From positions 1 to 64,000 of the forward strand of contig JAEHOE010000048.1 of assembly GCA_016858145.1 (NCBI GenBank): a stretch of 64,000 nucleotides of DNA, read 5' to 3'. Source of the stretch: Edaphochlamys debaryana (lineage: Eukaryota > Chlorophyta > Chlorophyceae > Chlamydomonadales). The notes under the pieces are model-generated. The model made no database searches. It saw only the letters and a list, made by a program, of their open reading frames with translations, and was not told the DNA's origin. The translations under genes were made by a program, and so were the position numbers. Shown piece after piece: positions 30,012 to 39,876 of this stretch; the stretch's first letter is position 1; each line of letters starts with the position of its first letter.

Positions 30012-32527
30012 ACCCCCCCCCCAGCTGGGAGACCGAAGCCGACGTGGCCAGGGCTGCGCCGGGGGTGCCGTACTCTACGTACGTGACGAACGTACTGTTG
30101 TACGGGTGCTGGGCCACCGAGCGGACGTCCGTGTGCAGAGCGGACGCCGAGCTCGGCGCGTACAATGATGGCGGTGGGTGCGAGAAAGGCGGAGCCCCGT
30201 AGCCCATGGGCCAGGACGGTGGCGGCGGCACACCGGGCGGCGGGGCCGCCGGGGCCCGGAAGGGGGCCGAGGACTCGAAGGCACCTGCAGGCGGAGCCTG
30301 AGGGCCCTGGCCGTAGCCGTAGCTGTGGCCGTACGACGAGGGCGGCGGCGTGGAGTAGCCGTAGCCGTAGCCGTAGGACGCGGGACCCTGGCCGTAGTGC
30401 AGCGCCGCAGGCGGAGCCTGGGACTGCAGGTACGGCGAGGTCTCTGCAGCGTAGGCCGCGTGCTGCGGGTTGCCCTTGCCTCGGTTGTTGTCCTTGGGCT
30501 TGGCGTAGTCCTGCCTGCGGGGGCGGTCGCCCTGCTGCTGCTGCTGGCGCGGCGCCGAGAGCAGCGCCGCGTACTCCGGCTTCTTGCGGACCAGCTCCGC
30601 CCAGGCGTTGTCCATGTTGATGGACTTGGGGTGGCCGGGTAGCACGGTCAGGTTGCCGGCCTTGGCGTTGGCCGTGCAGAAGTCCACCGAGTGGTGCTTG
30701 GCGTTGCAGAAGGAGCAGTCGCCGGTGGAGCCGGTGGCGGGGCCGGGCTCCGCCTTGGGCCAGTGGGGCTTGCTGCCGCCGCTTGACTGCTGCTGCTGCT
30801 GGCGCCCGCCCGCCTGGCTGCCGTAGCCCTTGCCGTGGTCCTGGCGACTGGAGTGCGTGGCCAGAGCCGAGACGCTGTTGGCCATGCGCTCGATCTGCGA
30901 CGAGAGGCGGGCGATGTCGGCCGAGCCCACGCCGGGGGCGCTGGTGCTCTCGGAGACGGGGCCAGCAGACGTGGCGAACGCCTTGACCTTCTTGGGGTCC
31001 TTGACCTTGCTGTCGGCGGCCTCCTGCTCGACCCGGAAGGCACTGTAGATCTCATGGCAGCGGACGATGGCCTTGGCGAGGTCCCAGGCGGTGGGGTCAC
31101 TGTCCTCCTTGCCCAGGTAGCTGACCTTGATGGTGTCATTCATGAAGCTGGCCTTGACCCAGTGCGACTCCATGACGGCCCGGAGCCAGCGCTCGGTGCG
31201 GACGTGCCTCGAGATGCTGGCCTTGCTGATGGGCCTGACGATGGAGAGGAAGCGGGCGCCCGCCGTCATGGAGTCCTCGAGGGGCTCAACGCCGAAGGTG
31301 TTGTAGCTCTTCTTGGACGTGGGGTCCTCGCGGCCGAACTTCTTGGCCAGGGCCTCCAGCAGGTACTTGCAGGCGTCGAGCTTGAGGTCAGGGAGCTTGG
31401 CCTGGCCCTTGTACTCGGGGGGATTGGTGACGCCGGCGTGGAGCAGGGTCCACTTGTCCTTGTGCTCAGTCAGGGCCTCGGCGCCCTCAGTCGCACACCA
31501 GCCTTGCACGACCAGGTTGAGGTTGTTGCCCCCATCCTTGGTGAGCCCGCCGGCCATGCCCGCAAGGATGAGCTCAGCTACCAGGGCCTTGTTGTCGCCT
31601 CGGTCGCTCATGGCCCACTGTTTGACGAACAGGCGAGCGGACTGCAGGAAGGCGGGAAGGGAAGTTGGCTTAGCATCAAAGCTGGGGCAGTTGCAGTCGC
31701 CCATGTCTTCGTCTTCTCTCCACCTGGGCGGAGCCCGGGGAGCTAGCTGGGCAGCAGGTGCCGGCGCAGGCAGCGCCGGGGCGGGAGGAGGTTGCTCCCC
31801 GTCGCCCTCCTCAGCAGGTGCTAAGTCTAGAGCCCCCGCAGCCGCAGGCTGGGGAGGCTGTGCTTGATCGGCCGGGGCGGGGCCCGGGCCGAGATCTCGT
31901 TGCTCACCAGGCGCGTCGGGCGGTGCCGGCAGGCGATGCCCGAGCTCCTCGGCAAGTGCAGGTAGAGCCCCCGCAGCCGAGGGCTGCGGGGCTGGCGGAG
32001 AGGGAACGCGGGCGGGGCCCGGTCCCAAAGACGCTCCAGCAGCGCTGCCACCGGAGTTGGAGCCAGCAGGACCGGAGCCTCCGAAGTTCGACGGCCCAGC
32101 ACCGGCGGAGCCGGTGGGGTCTTGCTCAAATAGCGGGTTGCCGCGAAGAGCAGTTGTAGCCGTTCGCGGGTCAGCGAGGCCTCGTCCGCGAGTTGTGCTT
32201 GCAGGTGCCGAGCGTATGGGAGTACCTGCGTTTCGGGCGTTCAGCAGGGCAGCCAAACGATCGATCGGTAGATTAGCCTCCTGCTCTTCTTGCCTACGGA
32301 GCTCGCGCGCCGCAGCTCGACTCGCGGTCGTGGACACAGGCGTGAGCTGAGGAATCGGCAGAGGTGCGGCCGCGGGCCCACGCCTATCAGCACCAGACGC
32401 AGTCTGGTGCTTAGACTTCCTAGAAGACTCCTTGGAAGCCAGATCGCAGCGCGGGCGGAGCCCGGAGCGATCGAGTCTGGAAGTCCATAGCGCGCGGCGC
32501 CAGCGGACGAACGAAAAGTTGGAAGCA
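29755..32527 (-). CDS. Element B Gag, intact
   Basis: This open frame of about 930 codons runs from the end of the A1 repeat (open into it) to 29755. The first in-frame ATG I can find is near 31.7 kb (EDEDMGDCNCPSF). The ~280 residues before it are nevertheless conserved with element A (GLRPRCDLA, LLNARNAGTP, GNPLFEQDPTG), so the start is unclear. Next comes a capsid-like region (SLPAFLQSARLFVKQW.., ERWLRAVMESHWVKA), then a zinc knuckle CSFCNAKHHSVDFC (C-x2-C-x4-H-x4-C) and a Tyr/Gly/Pro-rich tail. Near its end the frame crosses the G10 run at 30013-30022. Gag should coat the RNA and form the particle. Confidence 0.82.
30013..30022 (-). other. G10 run at the gag / second-frame junction of element B
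   Basis: On the minus strand CAGCT is followed by ten Gs and TATGAG. Gag reads through it as QLGGGYERV, and the next frame begins with the ATG inside TATGAG in another register. Loss of one G, as in element A, would fuse the frames. It is a candidate slippage site. Confidence 0.75.
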
Positions 32528-32976
32528 AATCGGCGAGCAAAGACGCAGGCGGTGCCTGGGCTCACTTCTAGGACCAGCGCCGAGGCTCAGCAGCTGGGTC
32601 GAGCGAAGGCTCCTCGGGAAGTCGTCGGATGGCACAGAGACTGCACCGCAGGCGCTAGAGGCAGCAGAGCAGCAACACTCTAGTAGTTACAGTCACAGCA
32701 GAGTAGATCCGCAGCAAGTAGTAATAGCAGTGCTTCCGACTTGCTAGTCGGAAGCTGGGCGTTCGCCTAAGTCCCCCCGATCGGAAGGGCTCATTGCCGT
32801 ACCTCAGGTGCTCATGCCACATGTCTCACGAGCCAAACCCTGGTGTCACAACCCTAGTCACGACCCTAGACGTACCCTCCAGCACAAAGCAGCAGACCAA
32901 CCACAAACCTCCAGCACCCTACCTCAACTCCCAACCGGCAACCATACTGTGACAGCGACGGTACTGTGCTCTGTCA
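32528..32976 (-). repeat. Element B, A1 (upstream) repeat
   Basis: This 449-bp repeat matches 4650-5086 with numerous small differences. Its outer end TGACAGAGCACAG abuts TGAA (32977-32980), the presumed target duplication. No 50-bp B segment precedes it. Confidence 0.88.
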
Positions 32977-33090
32977 TGAAGTTGCGCGGATGGGGGCTGG
33001 ATGGGGGAAGTTGTAGAAGATGCACACGGTCAACGAGACCCACCTGGGGAACGGGCGTCCGCTGGGGTGACCAGCGCACTGACGGGAGGA

Positions 33091-33960
33091 GCTGAGACAG
33101 GTAGGAGCTGAGATACTCAAGTGTGTGAGCAGGGGTGAGGCAGAGTGATGAGGTCTGCGAGGCAAGCTGCATGGCGTGCAGTCCCCAGCGGGATGGCGGC
33201 TGGCTGGCATCGCACCCGCGGGGTGCACGGCAGCTCAACGCCGAGGCAATCAAGCAAGATGCATGCAGGAACGTCACGGCACCTAGGAAGGGGCGATGTA
33301 GTGGATGCGTCTTAAAAGGCAGGTCTAAACTTGACAGGAACCCCACTCTCGTGTGTCATCGCCTCTGTATCCTTGAGGCGGGGTGCGTGTGTGCTACAGG
33401 CGATGTCAAGCCCCGTTAGGCGTGCGTATCACATGATTGTGGACCAGTGCCTCTTACGAGGACTGGCATGCCTCAAAGCCGGGGGTACATGGGTTTCGTT
33501 TCCACTTTCCAGCAGCCCCCAGCCAGTCCGAGCAGCTGCCCGAACAACGCCCATGAGCCCTGCGCCACCCTGTGCTACTGGCGACACAGAGCATGCCTGC
33601 TTTCCCGGCGGCCCCTTGTGAGGCTGCACCAGCCGCGGGGCTGCCGGTGCTGAAGGCGCCAGGGAAGGGGGGCCAGTACAATTTGGAGCTACCAGGGACG
33701 GCTGGGAATGGGAAGAAATGTAGGGCTTTCCGTGGAGCCAGGGTGGAGCTACCCACGCTACCCCTCCGGCGCGTGGAGCACACAGCTCTACTGGCCCTGG
33801 ACCTGGACCTGGTCCTCACCGGTTCAAATCTAGCGTTGAGTTTATCTACTTCAGCATGCCCACTTATTGGGGAAACACCGCGACTCGATTCACATACCTC
33901 CAAACCGTTAGGCCCACGCTGCCCTATAGGGCCCTGAAAGTCGCTTATGGCCCACTTATA
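33091..33960 (+). repeat. Left arm of a large diverged inverted repeat
   Basis: Blocks here match the reverse complement of 41390-42400 in the same order: GGAGCTGAGATACTC..GAGCAGGGGTGAGGCAG at 33106-33155, GGGTTTCGTTTCCA with CCCATGAGCCCTG and GGCGGCCCC near 33489-33622, GCTACCCCTCCGGCGCGTGG near 33755, the GGTTCAAATCT block at 33821, and AAGTCGCTTATGGCCCACTTA at 33938. Indels separate the blocks. No gene is recognised. Confidence 0.8.
33733..33831 (+). promoter_or_regulatory. Possible tRNA-like (pol III) A and B boxes, SINE-like
   Basis: GGTTCAAATCT at 33821-33831 fits a pol III B box. The right arm has the exact form GGTTCGAATCT (41477-41467, minus). An A-box-like TGCCGAGTGGTGC lies upstream of it in the right arm. 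A related CACCACTC..CACCACGC segment occurs again at 44769-44791. This may be a tRNA-derived SINE carried in the arms; the wide box spacing is against it. Confidence 0.3.
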
Positions 33961-34120
33961 CAACTTGCAATAAGTGGGCGCAGGTCGCTTAGTGGGAGAG
34001 GCCTACCTAACGGGATCAAAGTCACTTATGGGGCCCTCAAGTCGGACAGTCCTTTAATGGTATCAAGTCCCTAAGCGACCTCCTGGCGCAGAGTAAGGCC
34101 GACCCCCTCAGGGGGCTGCA

Positions 34121-34335
34121 AGACCACTTTGCACCCCACTCACAGTGCTCATCCAGATCATTACTCAGACCCCCTTGAGTGGGGTGCAAAGTCACTTTGT
34201 CCCTCACTCATCCATATTCATTACTCAGCCCCTTGAGTGGGGTGCAAAGTCACTTTGTCCCTCACTCATCCAGATCCATTACTCACACCCCCTGAGTGGG
34301 GTGCAAAGCCAGTTTGTACTTCACTCATGGCACCT
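34121..34335. repeat. Tandem repeat, ~58-59-bp unit, about 3.5 copies
   Basis: GAGTGGGGTGCAAAG recurs at about 34177, 34235 and 34294, each followed by an ACTTTGT..TCACTCATCC block. An inverted half-unit (CCACTTTGCACCCCACTCA) starts the array. The same word forms a palindrome at 39923-39957, near the other side of the gene cluster. Confidence 0.85.
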
Positions 34336-34659
34336 GCCTGTCATGCCGGTTACTCACACCCCCGCGAGGGGTTTCATACCCACTGTGCCTTTTTGTCCTG
34401 TACTACGCACGCACCCCAACCAGCCTGTTCATACCCGCTGCCATGCATTGTCGTCCTGCTCCAAGCAGCCCTATCTGCCATGCATCTCCTCAGCGCTCCA
34501 TCCACCATGCCACAGCATGTCCACAGTCACACACCCCGCACCTGCTGCTGAGCTACCTGCTGAGCTACCTTGTTCCTCGCCCTTGGCCCACCTTCGCCCT
34601 CCCACCAAGCCACCCCTGCAGTGCCATCGGCATCAGCCGGACTTGCTGGGCTAGCTCTT

Positions 34660-36361
34660 TCACGTGCCTCGGCCAGCACCACGGCCGCGGGCGCGGCCAC
34701 GGCCGCCCTCGTCCCCACCTCCCTTGCTGGTGCCCCTGCCCCCTCCCTTCCCTCCGCCACCACTCTCAGCCATCGCTTCTGCCGCTGCGGCCATGCGTTG
34801 TTTCTTCGCATCGCGCGGCGGCAGGAGCGTTGCGGCGGCCGCAACGGCCGCGGGGGGCACGGCTGCCGCAACGGCCGCAGCGGGCGCGGGGGGCGCGGTC
34901 GCCGCGGCGGCCGCAGCCGGCGCGGGGGGCGCGGCCGCCGCGGCGCCCTCTGCCCCCTTCTCCCCCGCCCCCTGCTCCTCGTCCTCCTCCTCCTCGCCCT
35001 CATACTTCCCGCCCTTGCCGTCGCTGTCCCACTCCGTGGGGAGCTCCTCGAAGCCGGCCGCACTGCTATAGAACCTCGAGAAGAACCTCCTCACCTGCGC
35101 TGCAAGGAGGAAAGGATGCGGCAAACACGCCAGGCTGTGAGTTCAAAATGGTAACATCAAACGGTCTGCAAGTAATGAAACCCCTTCCACTGCTCCCATG
35201 GGCTCTAGCCCCTCTCACGAACACCAACTGCCACTCACTTCCGGTCATGTATCCGCCCTCGCTCTCCATGGCGCGGAAGACCTGCTTGGCCTGGTTGATC
35301 ACGTAGACCGCCTTCATCGCCGAGCCAGGCACCACCTCCCCGTCCCGCTTTCTGTACATTATGTTGCCCAGCTTGGACCACGTGTGCTGCTTGCCGTCGA
35401 AAGTGATCTTCTGAGGCGGCACGAACATGGGCATGATGACAAGGGAAGGCAGGGCAAGGGCAGAGGTCAGCTGTAATAATGTCCTGTTCCCCATTCCCGG
35501 GCTGCAAGGCAAGGCAGGGCAGGGCATACCCGGGCTGCACCTTATCCTGCCCCTTCACCCCCTCCGGTCCCCCCTCTCTGTAGCGGACCGCTGCAGCCAC
35601 TCACTTGCTGGGGGGCTTGCTGCCCTTGCTGCCCTTGGCAATGCTTTCGGGGCTTCCGGCCGCAGGCTTGGTCCACCGCAGGACCTTCCCGACGAAGGTC
35701 GCCATGGTCGCCCTGCCCTCGATGCTCTCCGAATCTCCAACAAAGATCGCCGTCAGGTACTGGTTGGAGGCCTCGCAGTTGACCAGGTCCTTCGCGAACT
35801 TGTACCACTCATCGACCGACTTGTTCTCGTGCCGCTTGGCTGCTGCGATCACGCACTCCCGGTGTGGCTGCAGCACCTCTCGCACGGGCTTTGGGAGCTT
35901 GCTGAATCCGCTGGCGTCCGCTCCAGCGCCATCCTCCAGGGTCGCATCCTGGTCGTCTCCGTTGTCCTCCTCCGCCTCCTCAGATCCAGCACCTGGAAGG
36001 GCAGTCGGGGCACATCGGAAACATTGAGGCACTTAACTGCGATGAGTGTCGCCGGTATTTCTCAGTTCGCAAGTGTTGGCTGCTCCCGCGTTCTGTCCGC
36101 CGCCTTCTGCTGCTGCCAGCCAGGCTACCCAGGGCCAGGCTAGGCTATGCCAGGCTAGCCAGCCAGGCTACCCAGCGGAGCTAGTCAGCGGAGCATCATG
36201 TGCCTGGCTGCCCCAGTCAAACAGCACAGCTCACCTCCAGGCCCTTCAGCCAGCCCGGCGTCCTCATAGTCGTCGCTATCAGCATCGATAGCGTCGCCTC
36301 CAGCTTCAACACCGTCTTCCTCTACGCCGCGGCCATAATCGTCGTCGAAATTGTCGTCCAT
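34660..36361 (-). CDS. Unknown acidic / Ala-rich / Gly-Arg-rich protein, at least four exons
   Basis: ATG at 36361 opens a very acidic exon (MDDNFDDDYGRG), 36361-36235, with donor GTGAGC. It joins in frame to 35992-35605 (conserved-looking core KLPKPVREVLQPHRE, DEWYKFAKDLVNCEASNQY, FVGKVLRW). A further exon near 35436-35243 encodes KITFDGKQHTWSKLGN and INQAKQVFRAME; its upstream junction did not resolve in phase. It joins to ~35090-34660, encoding TQVRRFFSRFYSS then long Ala runs, an NLS-like PPRDAKKQR and a Gly/Arg-rich tail ending at TGA. I do not recognise the family. Acidic start plus RG-rich tail suggests a nuclear or nucleic-acid-binding protein. It is transcribed divergently from the gene at 36592. 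Confidence 0.6.
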
Positions 36362-36591
36362 AAGCCACGAGTTTGTGCAGGCTTGTGCGTCCAAGGCTAT
36401 ATTGCTAATGTAGAGCTCCGGGGCAAAGGGTGTATTGTGTGGGGGGGGCCATAGAAGCAGCCTAGGCATCGGTACGTGTCTGTGTCCTCATCACTTATCC
36501 TTCCCCTCGCCGATCGTCCCTCACCGTTTCCGCCCTACCTATCAGTACCCCACCAACTGCTCAAAGTCGCTCATGGCTGTCTGATATATAG

Positions 36592-38235
36592 ATGCTGCGG
36601 TCGAGGCTTCTACGTGTATGGCTCTTTGCAGCGCTAGTCATACTCGCTTCTGCTAGCATGTCCTCCAAGCGGAAAAAGCCAGGGGTGCCACAAACCCATT
36701 TGGGTGACGACGATGAGTTAGCCGCACCCGTGGCCCGCCGGGCGGCTGATGATGATGGTGACGAAACGGCGGCGCCACAGCTCAGCCCTGCTGTGCTGCG
36801 TCGCCGTCTTGGTGGTGACTTTGCAGACATAGAAAACCTCGCGTCACTGCTTCAGCCACGGCGCGTGGAGGCAGCACCTCGGCCGCAGGGAGGCCACAGC
36901 GGGGCCTTTGCTGCTGAACCCCGCGAGGCTGTGGCCCTCGAGCGGCATGAAGCCGAGTCCCCTGGCTCTGCAGCTCTCGACTCGCCAGGCACCAGCTACG
37001 GTGCTGCCATCAGTCGACGCAACTTCTCTGTGGGAAGCCTGCTGGGAAGGGGCCGTTTCAGCAAGTCAGCTGGGGGTTTGCACCAGCAGGGCCCCGGCAG
37101 TTCCTCGTCTCCTGGCGTCAACCAGCCTGCTGGACTGCTTCACGAGCCCGAGGTCACCGGTGGTGACGATGATGGCCCGCTACCAGAGTTAGAAGACCCC
37201 CCCATCGCCAACAATACTGCAGGCGAGGACGAGGCGGACCCGTCCGAGTGGGGGGTTGACTCAGACGACGATCCGGCATGCGGCATCCGCTACTATACCG
37301 GCATCAACCTGGGGGACGACAAAGAGCTTTACGTATACGGTGAGTGTACAGCTGCGAGCGTACAGCTGTGGCCTTTGATCACCTCTTTATCCTTATGCTT
37401 ATGCTCACCTGCTTGTTGGCCCTGTCAGGTGGTGCCCTGTACGCACGATGCCCAGGGCATGGGTGCGATGGTGGCATTCCCAAGCGCCGGGCCCAGCGCC
37501 ACACGTACAAGCCTCTCCCAGATGGCGATGACAAGGTGGAGTCCCTCATCGTCAGTGTCCTCTGCCAGGCAATGGCTCAGAAGGAATGCAGCCCGGGTGC
37601 AACGGAGACAGCCGTGCGGCAGTTCCTGAAGAACACTCGTGAGACGAGTTGACCTTTACGACGAGGCCCAGTACTTCTACAGCGACCCCTGTGTGAAGGT
37701 GATGGGGGGCGTGGAGGATACCTTCGAACTGAACGCTCAGCTGGCCAAGCAGCTCGATGCTGGGTACAAGCGATGGGACCTGGGCAAGTGTTGTGGTGGG
37801 GCGAAAGAGGTGTCTGTGCTCAAAGCCGTCAAGGTGGGGCGGGTGAAGCTGCAGAAGGGTTCGTGGTTTCTGTGCCGACCTGACGAGAGCGGGGATATGT
37901 GGTTTGGCCGAATCCAGAAGGTCGTAAAACACTATGCAGGTGATAAGACCTGGCAGGTGCTCGTGATGGCAAGCTGGTACCCCGCGGAGACGTCACCAGA
38001 CGAGCTGCTGCGGTGCCCGACCATCCAGACCGCGGCATTCAAGAACCACCCGGATGGCCCCTGGTTTCAAGCGATCTCCATTGTGCCCTGGCTCTGCTTT
38101 GCGCGGGCTCACCCGCACAACCGGCACCGTGAGCCGGAGGACAAGCGGATGGTGGTGCTGGCCCGTCACTGGCACATCCTCCGCAACTACCCCACACTGC
38201 CCCCTGTGTGGCGTGGAGCTGTGGGGCCCGCGTGA
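36592..38235 (+). CDS. Unknown protein with BAH-like or transposase-C-terminal-like region; one frame break
   Basis: ATG at 36592, or more likely 36658 (MSSKRKKPG, NLS-like). Exon 1 runs to 37339 with donor GTGAGT, acceptor TCAG at 37426-37428, and continues in phase (GGALYARCPGHG..) to TGA at 37650-37652. From 37639 another frame continues convincingly (RRVDLYDEAQYFYSDPCV) to TGA at 38235. Either an indel or an unrecognised short intron near 37637 separates them. The N-terminal third is acidic and disordered. The last part (VKLQKGSWFLCRP..MWFGRIQKVVKHY..QVLVMASWYPAE) resembles the fold pattern of BAH domains or the C-terminal region of CACTA TNP2-type transposases. I cannot decide between these. 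Confidence 0.55.
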
Positions 38236-38466
38236 GGCCGGTGGCTCAAGCCCGGCAGCGGCGAGGGCGTGGCGAGAGGTGCATGAGCGGCGGTGGGTGG
38301 AGATGGGCAGCGGCGCTGGCGTGGCAAGAAATGCATAAGCGGTGGTGGGTGGAGCTGTGAAGCAATGTTGGCGAGGCGAGAGATGGATGAGACCAGAGCG
38401 ATGTTGGCGAGGCGAGAGGTGCGAGCGGTGCATGAACGGTGGTGGGGGGAGCTGGACAGTGAAATC
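38236..38466. repeat. Degenerate short repeats after the gene
   Basis: Variants of GGCGAGAGGTGCATGAGCGG and GGCGAGGCGAGAG recur irregularly at 38260-38440. No gene seen. Confidence 0.5.
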
Positions 38467-39200
38467 CTGAGAGCCGGATGGTACCCCTCGCTGTCGCTCC
38501 CAAGCCGCACGGCTCAGGCTCCGCTCGCATGCAGCCCCAGCCCCAGCACGTGCTGCACTGCTGAGAGCCGGATGGTACCCCTCGCTGTCGCTCCCAAGCC
38601 GCACGACTCAGGCGCCGCTCGCATGCAGCCCCAGCCCCAGCCCGTGCTGCACTGCTGAGAGCCCGGTGGTACCCCTCGCTGTCGCTCCCAAGCCGCACGG
38701 CTCAGGCTCCGCTCGCATGCAGCCCCAGCCCCAGCCCGTGCTGCAGTGCTGAGAGCCGGATGGTACCCCTCGCTGTCGCTCCCAAGCCGCACGGCTCAGG
38801 CTCCGCTCGCATGCAGCCTCAGCCCCAGCCCGTGCTGCACTGCTGAGAGCCCGGTGGTACCCCTCGCTGTCGCTCCCAAGCCGCACGACTCAGGCTCCGC
38901 TCGCATGCAGCCCCAGCCCCAGCCCGTGCTGCACTGCTGAGAGCCCGGTGGTACCCCTCGCTGTCGCTCCCAAGCCGCACGGCTCAGGCTCCGCTCGCAT
39001 GCAGCCCCAGCCCCAGCCCGTGCTGCAGTGCTGAGAGCCGGATGGTACCCCTTGCTGTCGCTCCCAAGCCGCACGGCTCAGGCTCCGCTCGCATGCAGCC
39101 CCAGCCCCAGCCCGTGCTGCACTGCTGAGAGCCGGATGGTACCCCTTGCTGTCGCTCCCAAGCCGCACGGCTCAGGCTCCGCTCGCATGCAGCCTCAGCC
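38467..39200. repeat. Eight-copy 94-bp tandem repeat
   Basis: CTGAGAGCC starts each unit at 38467, 38561, 38655, 38749, 38843, 38937, 39031 and 39125, exactly 94 bp apart. Copies differ at only a few positions. Because 94 is not a multiple of 3, the open frames across it rotate and are not genes. It ends 19 bp before the stop codon of the small gene at 39219-39726. Confidence 0.95.
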
Positions 39201-39218
39201 CCGTTTTACATCACCGGT

Positions 39219-39726
39219 TCACCAGTTCATGGTCTTGAACAGTTTGCCCAGGCGGTAGCGCAGAAGGTTCGACTTCATCAGGACCATCAGCTGGGACCGC
39301 AGATCAGCATCGCGGACAAAGTTGCCAGAGCCGGGAGGGACCTCGAAGTGGGTGGGGGTGCACGCAATGGCGGCCTTGAACACGGCCAGGGGGACGTTGG
39401 CGGGAGGCTCCCCGACGTCCTTGCCCTGCAGGTAGTCACGCAGGGTGACAAAGGAGACATCGTCTCCATTGAAGCCGATGTCGGCGGAGCTGTGGGGCAA
39501 TGCGGGGAGGGAAGAGGTCAGAAGAAGGGTGGGAGACAAAGCACGCCAAGGGCGGGACACCAAACGCGCCAAAACCGGACACGGCGGCCCGGGACCACTC
39601 CACAGCACCACTAGAGCGCGCGAAGAAGTCAACTCACTTGGCCGGCTGCAAAGCCACGACCACGGTGCGCTTGCTCGGCGACTTGGCGGCAGCCGCGGCC
39701 GAAGCGAAGAGGCGGGGCGACGACAT
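39219..39726 (-). CDS. Small two-exon gene of unknown function (119 aa)
   Basis: Exon 1 (39726-39638) starts MSSPRLFASAAAAAKSPSKR and ends CCAA before donor GTGAGT. Exon 2 (39489-39219) follows acceptor CCCCACAG and continues in phase (PANSADIGFNGDDVSFVTL) to TGA. The two total 360 nt. The product has a basic Ala/Ser-rich N-terminus, possibly an organelle-targeting peptide. The compact soluble domain contains LRDYLQGKDVGEPP, FKAAIACTPTHFEVPPGSG and a C-terminus LLRYRLGKLFKTMNW. I do not recognise the family. It could also be the last exon of the longer gene upstream (39.9-40.8 kb), but its own ATG exon is in phase. Confidence 0.6.
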
Positions 39727-39876
39727 GACCAGAGGAATTGGGCAGGACAACGTGTGTGTTTATGTGTGCAACGTGGCGAACGTAATGGAACTGGTGAACA
39801 GAGAGCACTTGGCGAACATAATGGAAGCCTGCACGACAAGACAGATGCGCGGGAATTGAGGGCGGGGGATTGTGTC

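Larger units (their letters stand above)
4600..32976 (-). mobile_element. Element B: ~13.6-kb Ty3/gypsy-type retroelement with split direct repeats, interrupted by element A
   Basis: Read on the minus strand the order is A1 repeat (32976-32528), gag (to ~29.75 kb), second reading frame, protease, pol (to 20081), polypurine tract (19894-19884), B1 repeat (19883-19854 continuing at 5107-5089), a 2-nt GC spacer, A2 repeat (5086-4650) and B2 repeat (4649-4600). The ends read TGACAG..CTGACA, within the usual TG..CA rule. TGAA flanks both sides (4596-4599 and 32977-32980), a likely 4-bp target duplication. Element A (5108-19850) sits inside B1. A1 and A2 differ at many sites (437 vs 449 bp), so B is older than A. 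Its gag is open, but pol has several frameshifts and an RNase H deletion. Confidence 0.88.

Noticed and set aside
36592..36657. Signal peptide on the 36592 gene (MLRSRLLRVWLFAALVILAS)
   Set aside because: The rest of the product is acidic, disordered and nuclear-looking; the ATG at 36658 is the more natural start, though I cannot exclude the first.
38293..39258. Chain of ~92-codon frames
   Set aside because: They are generated by the 94-bp tandem repeat and are not separate genes.
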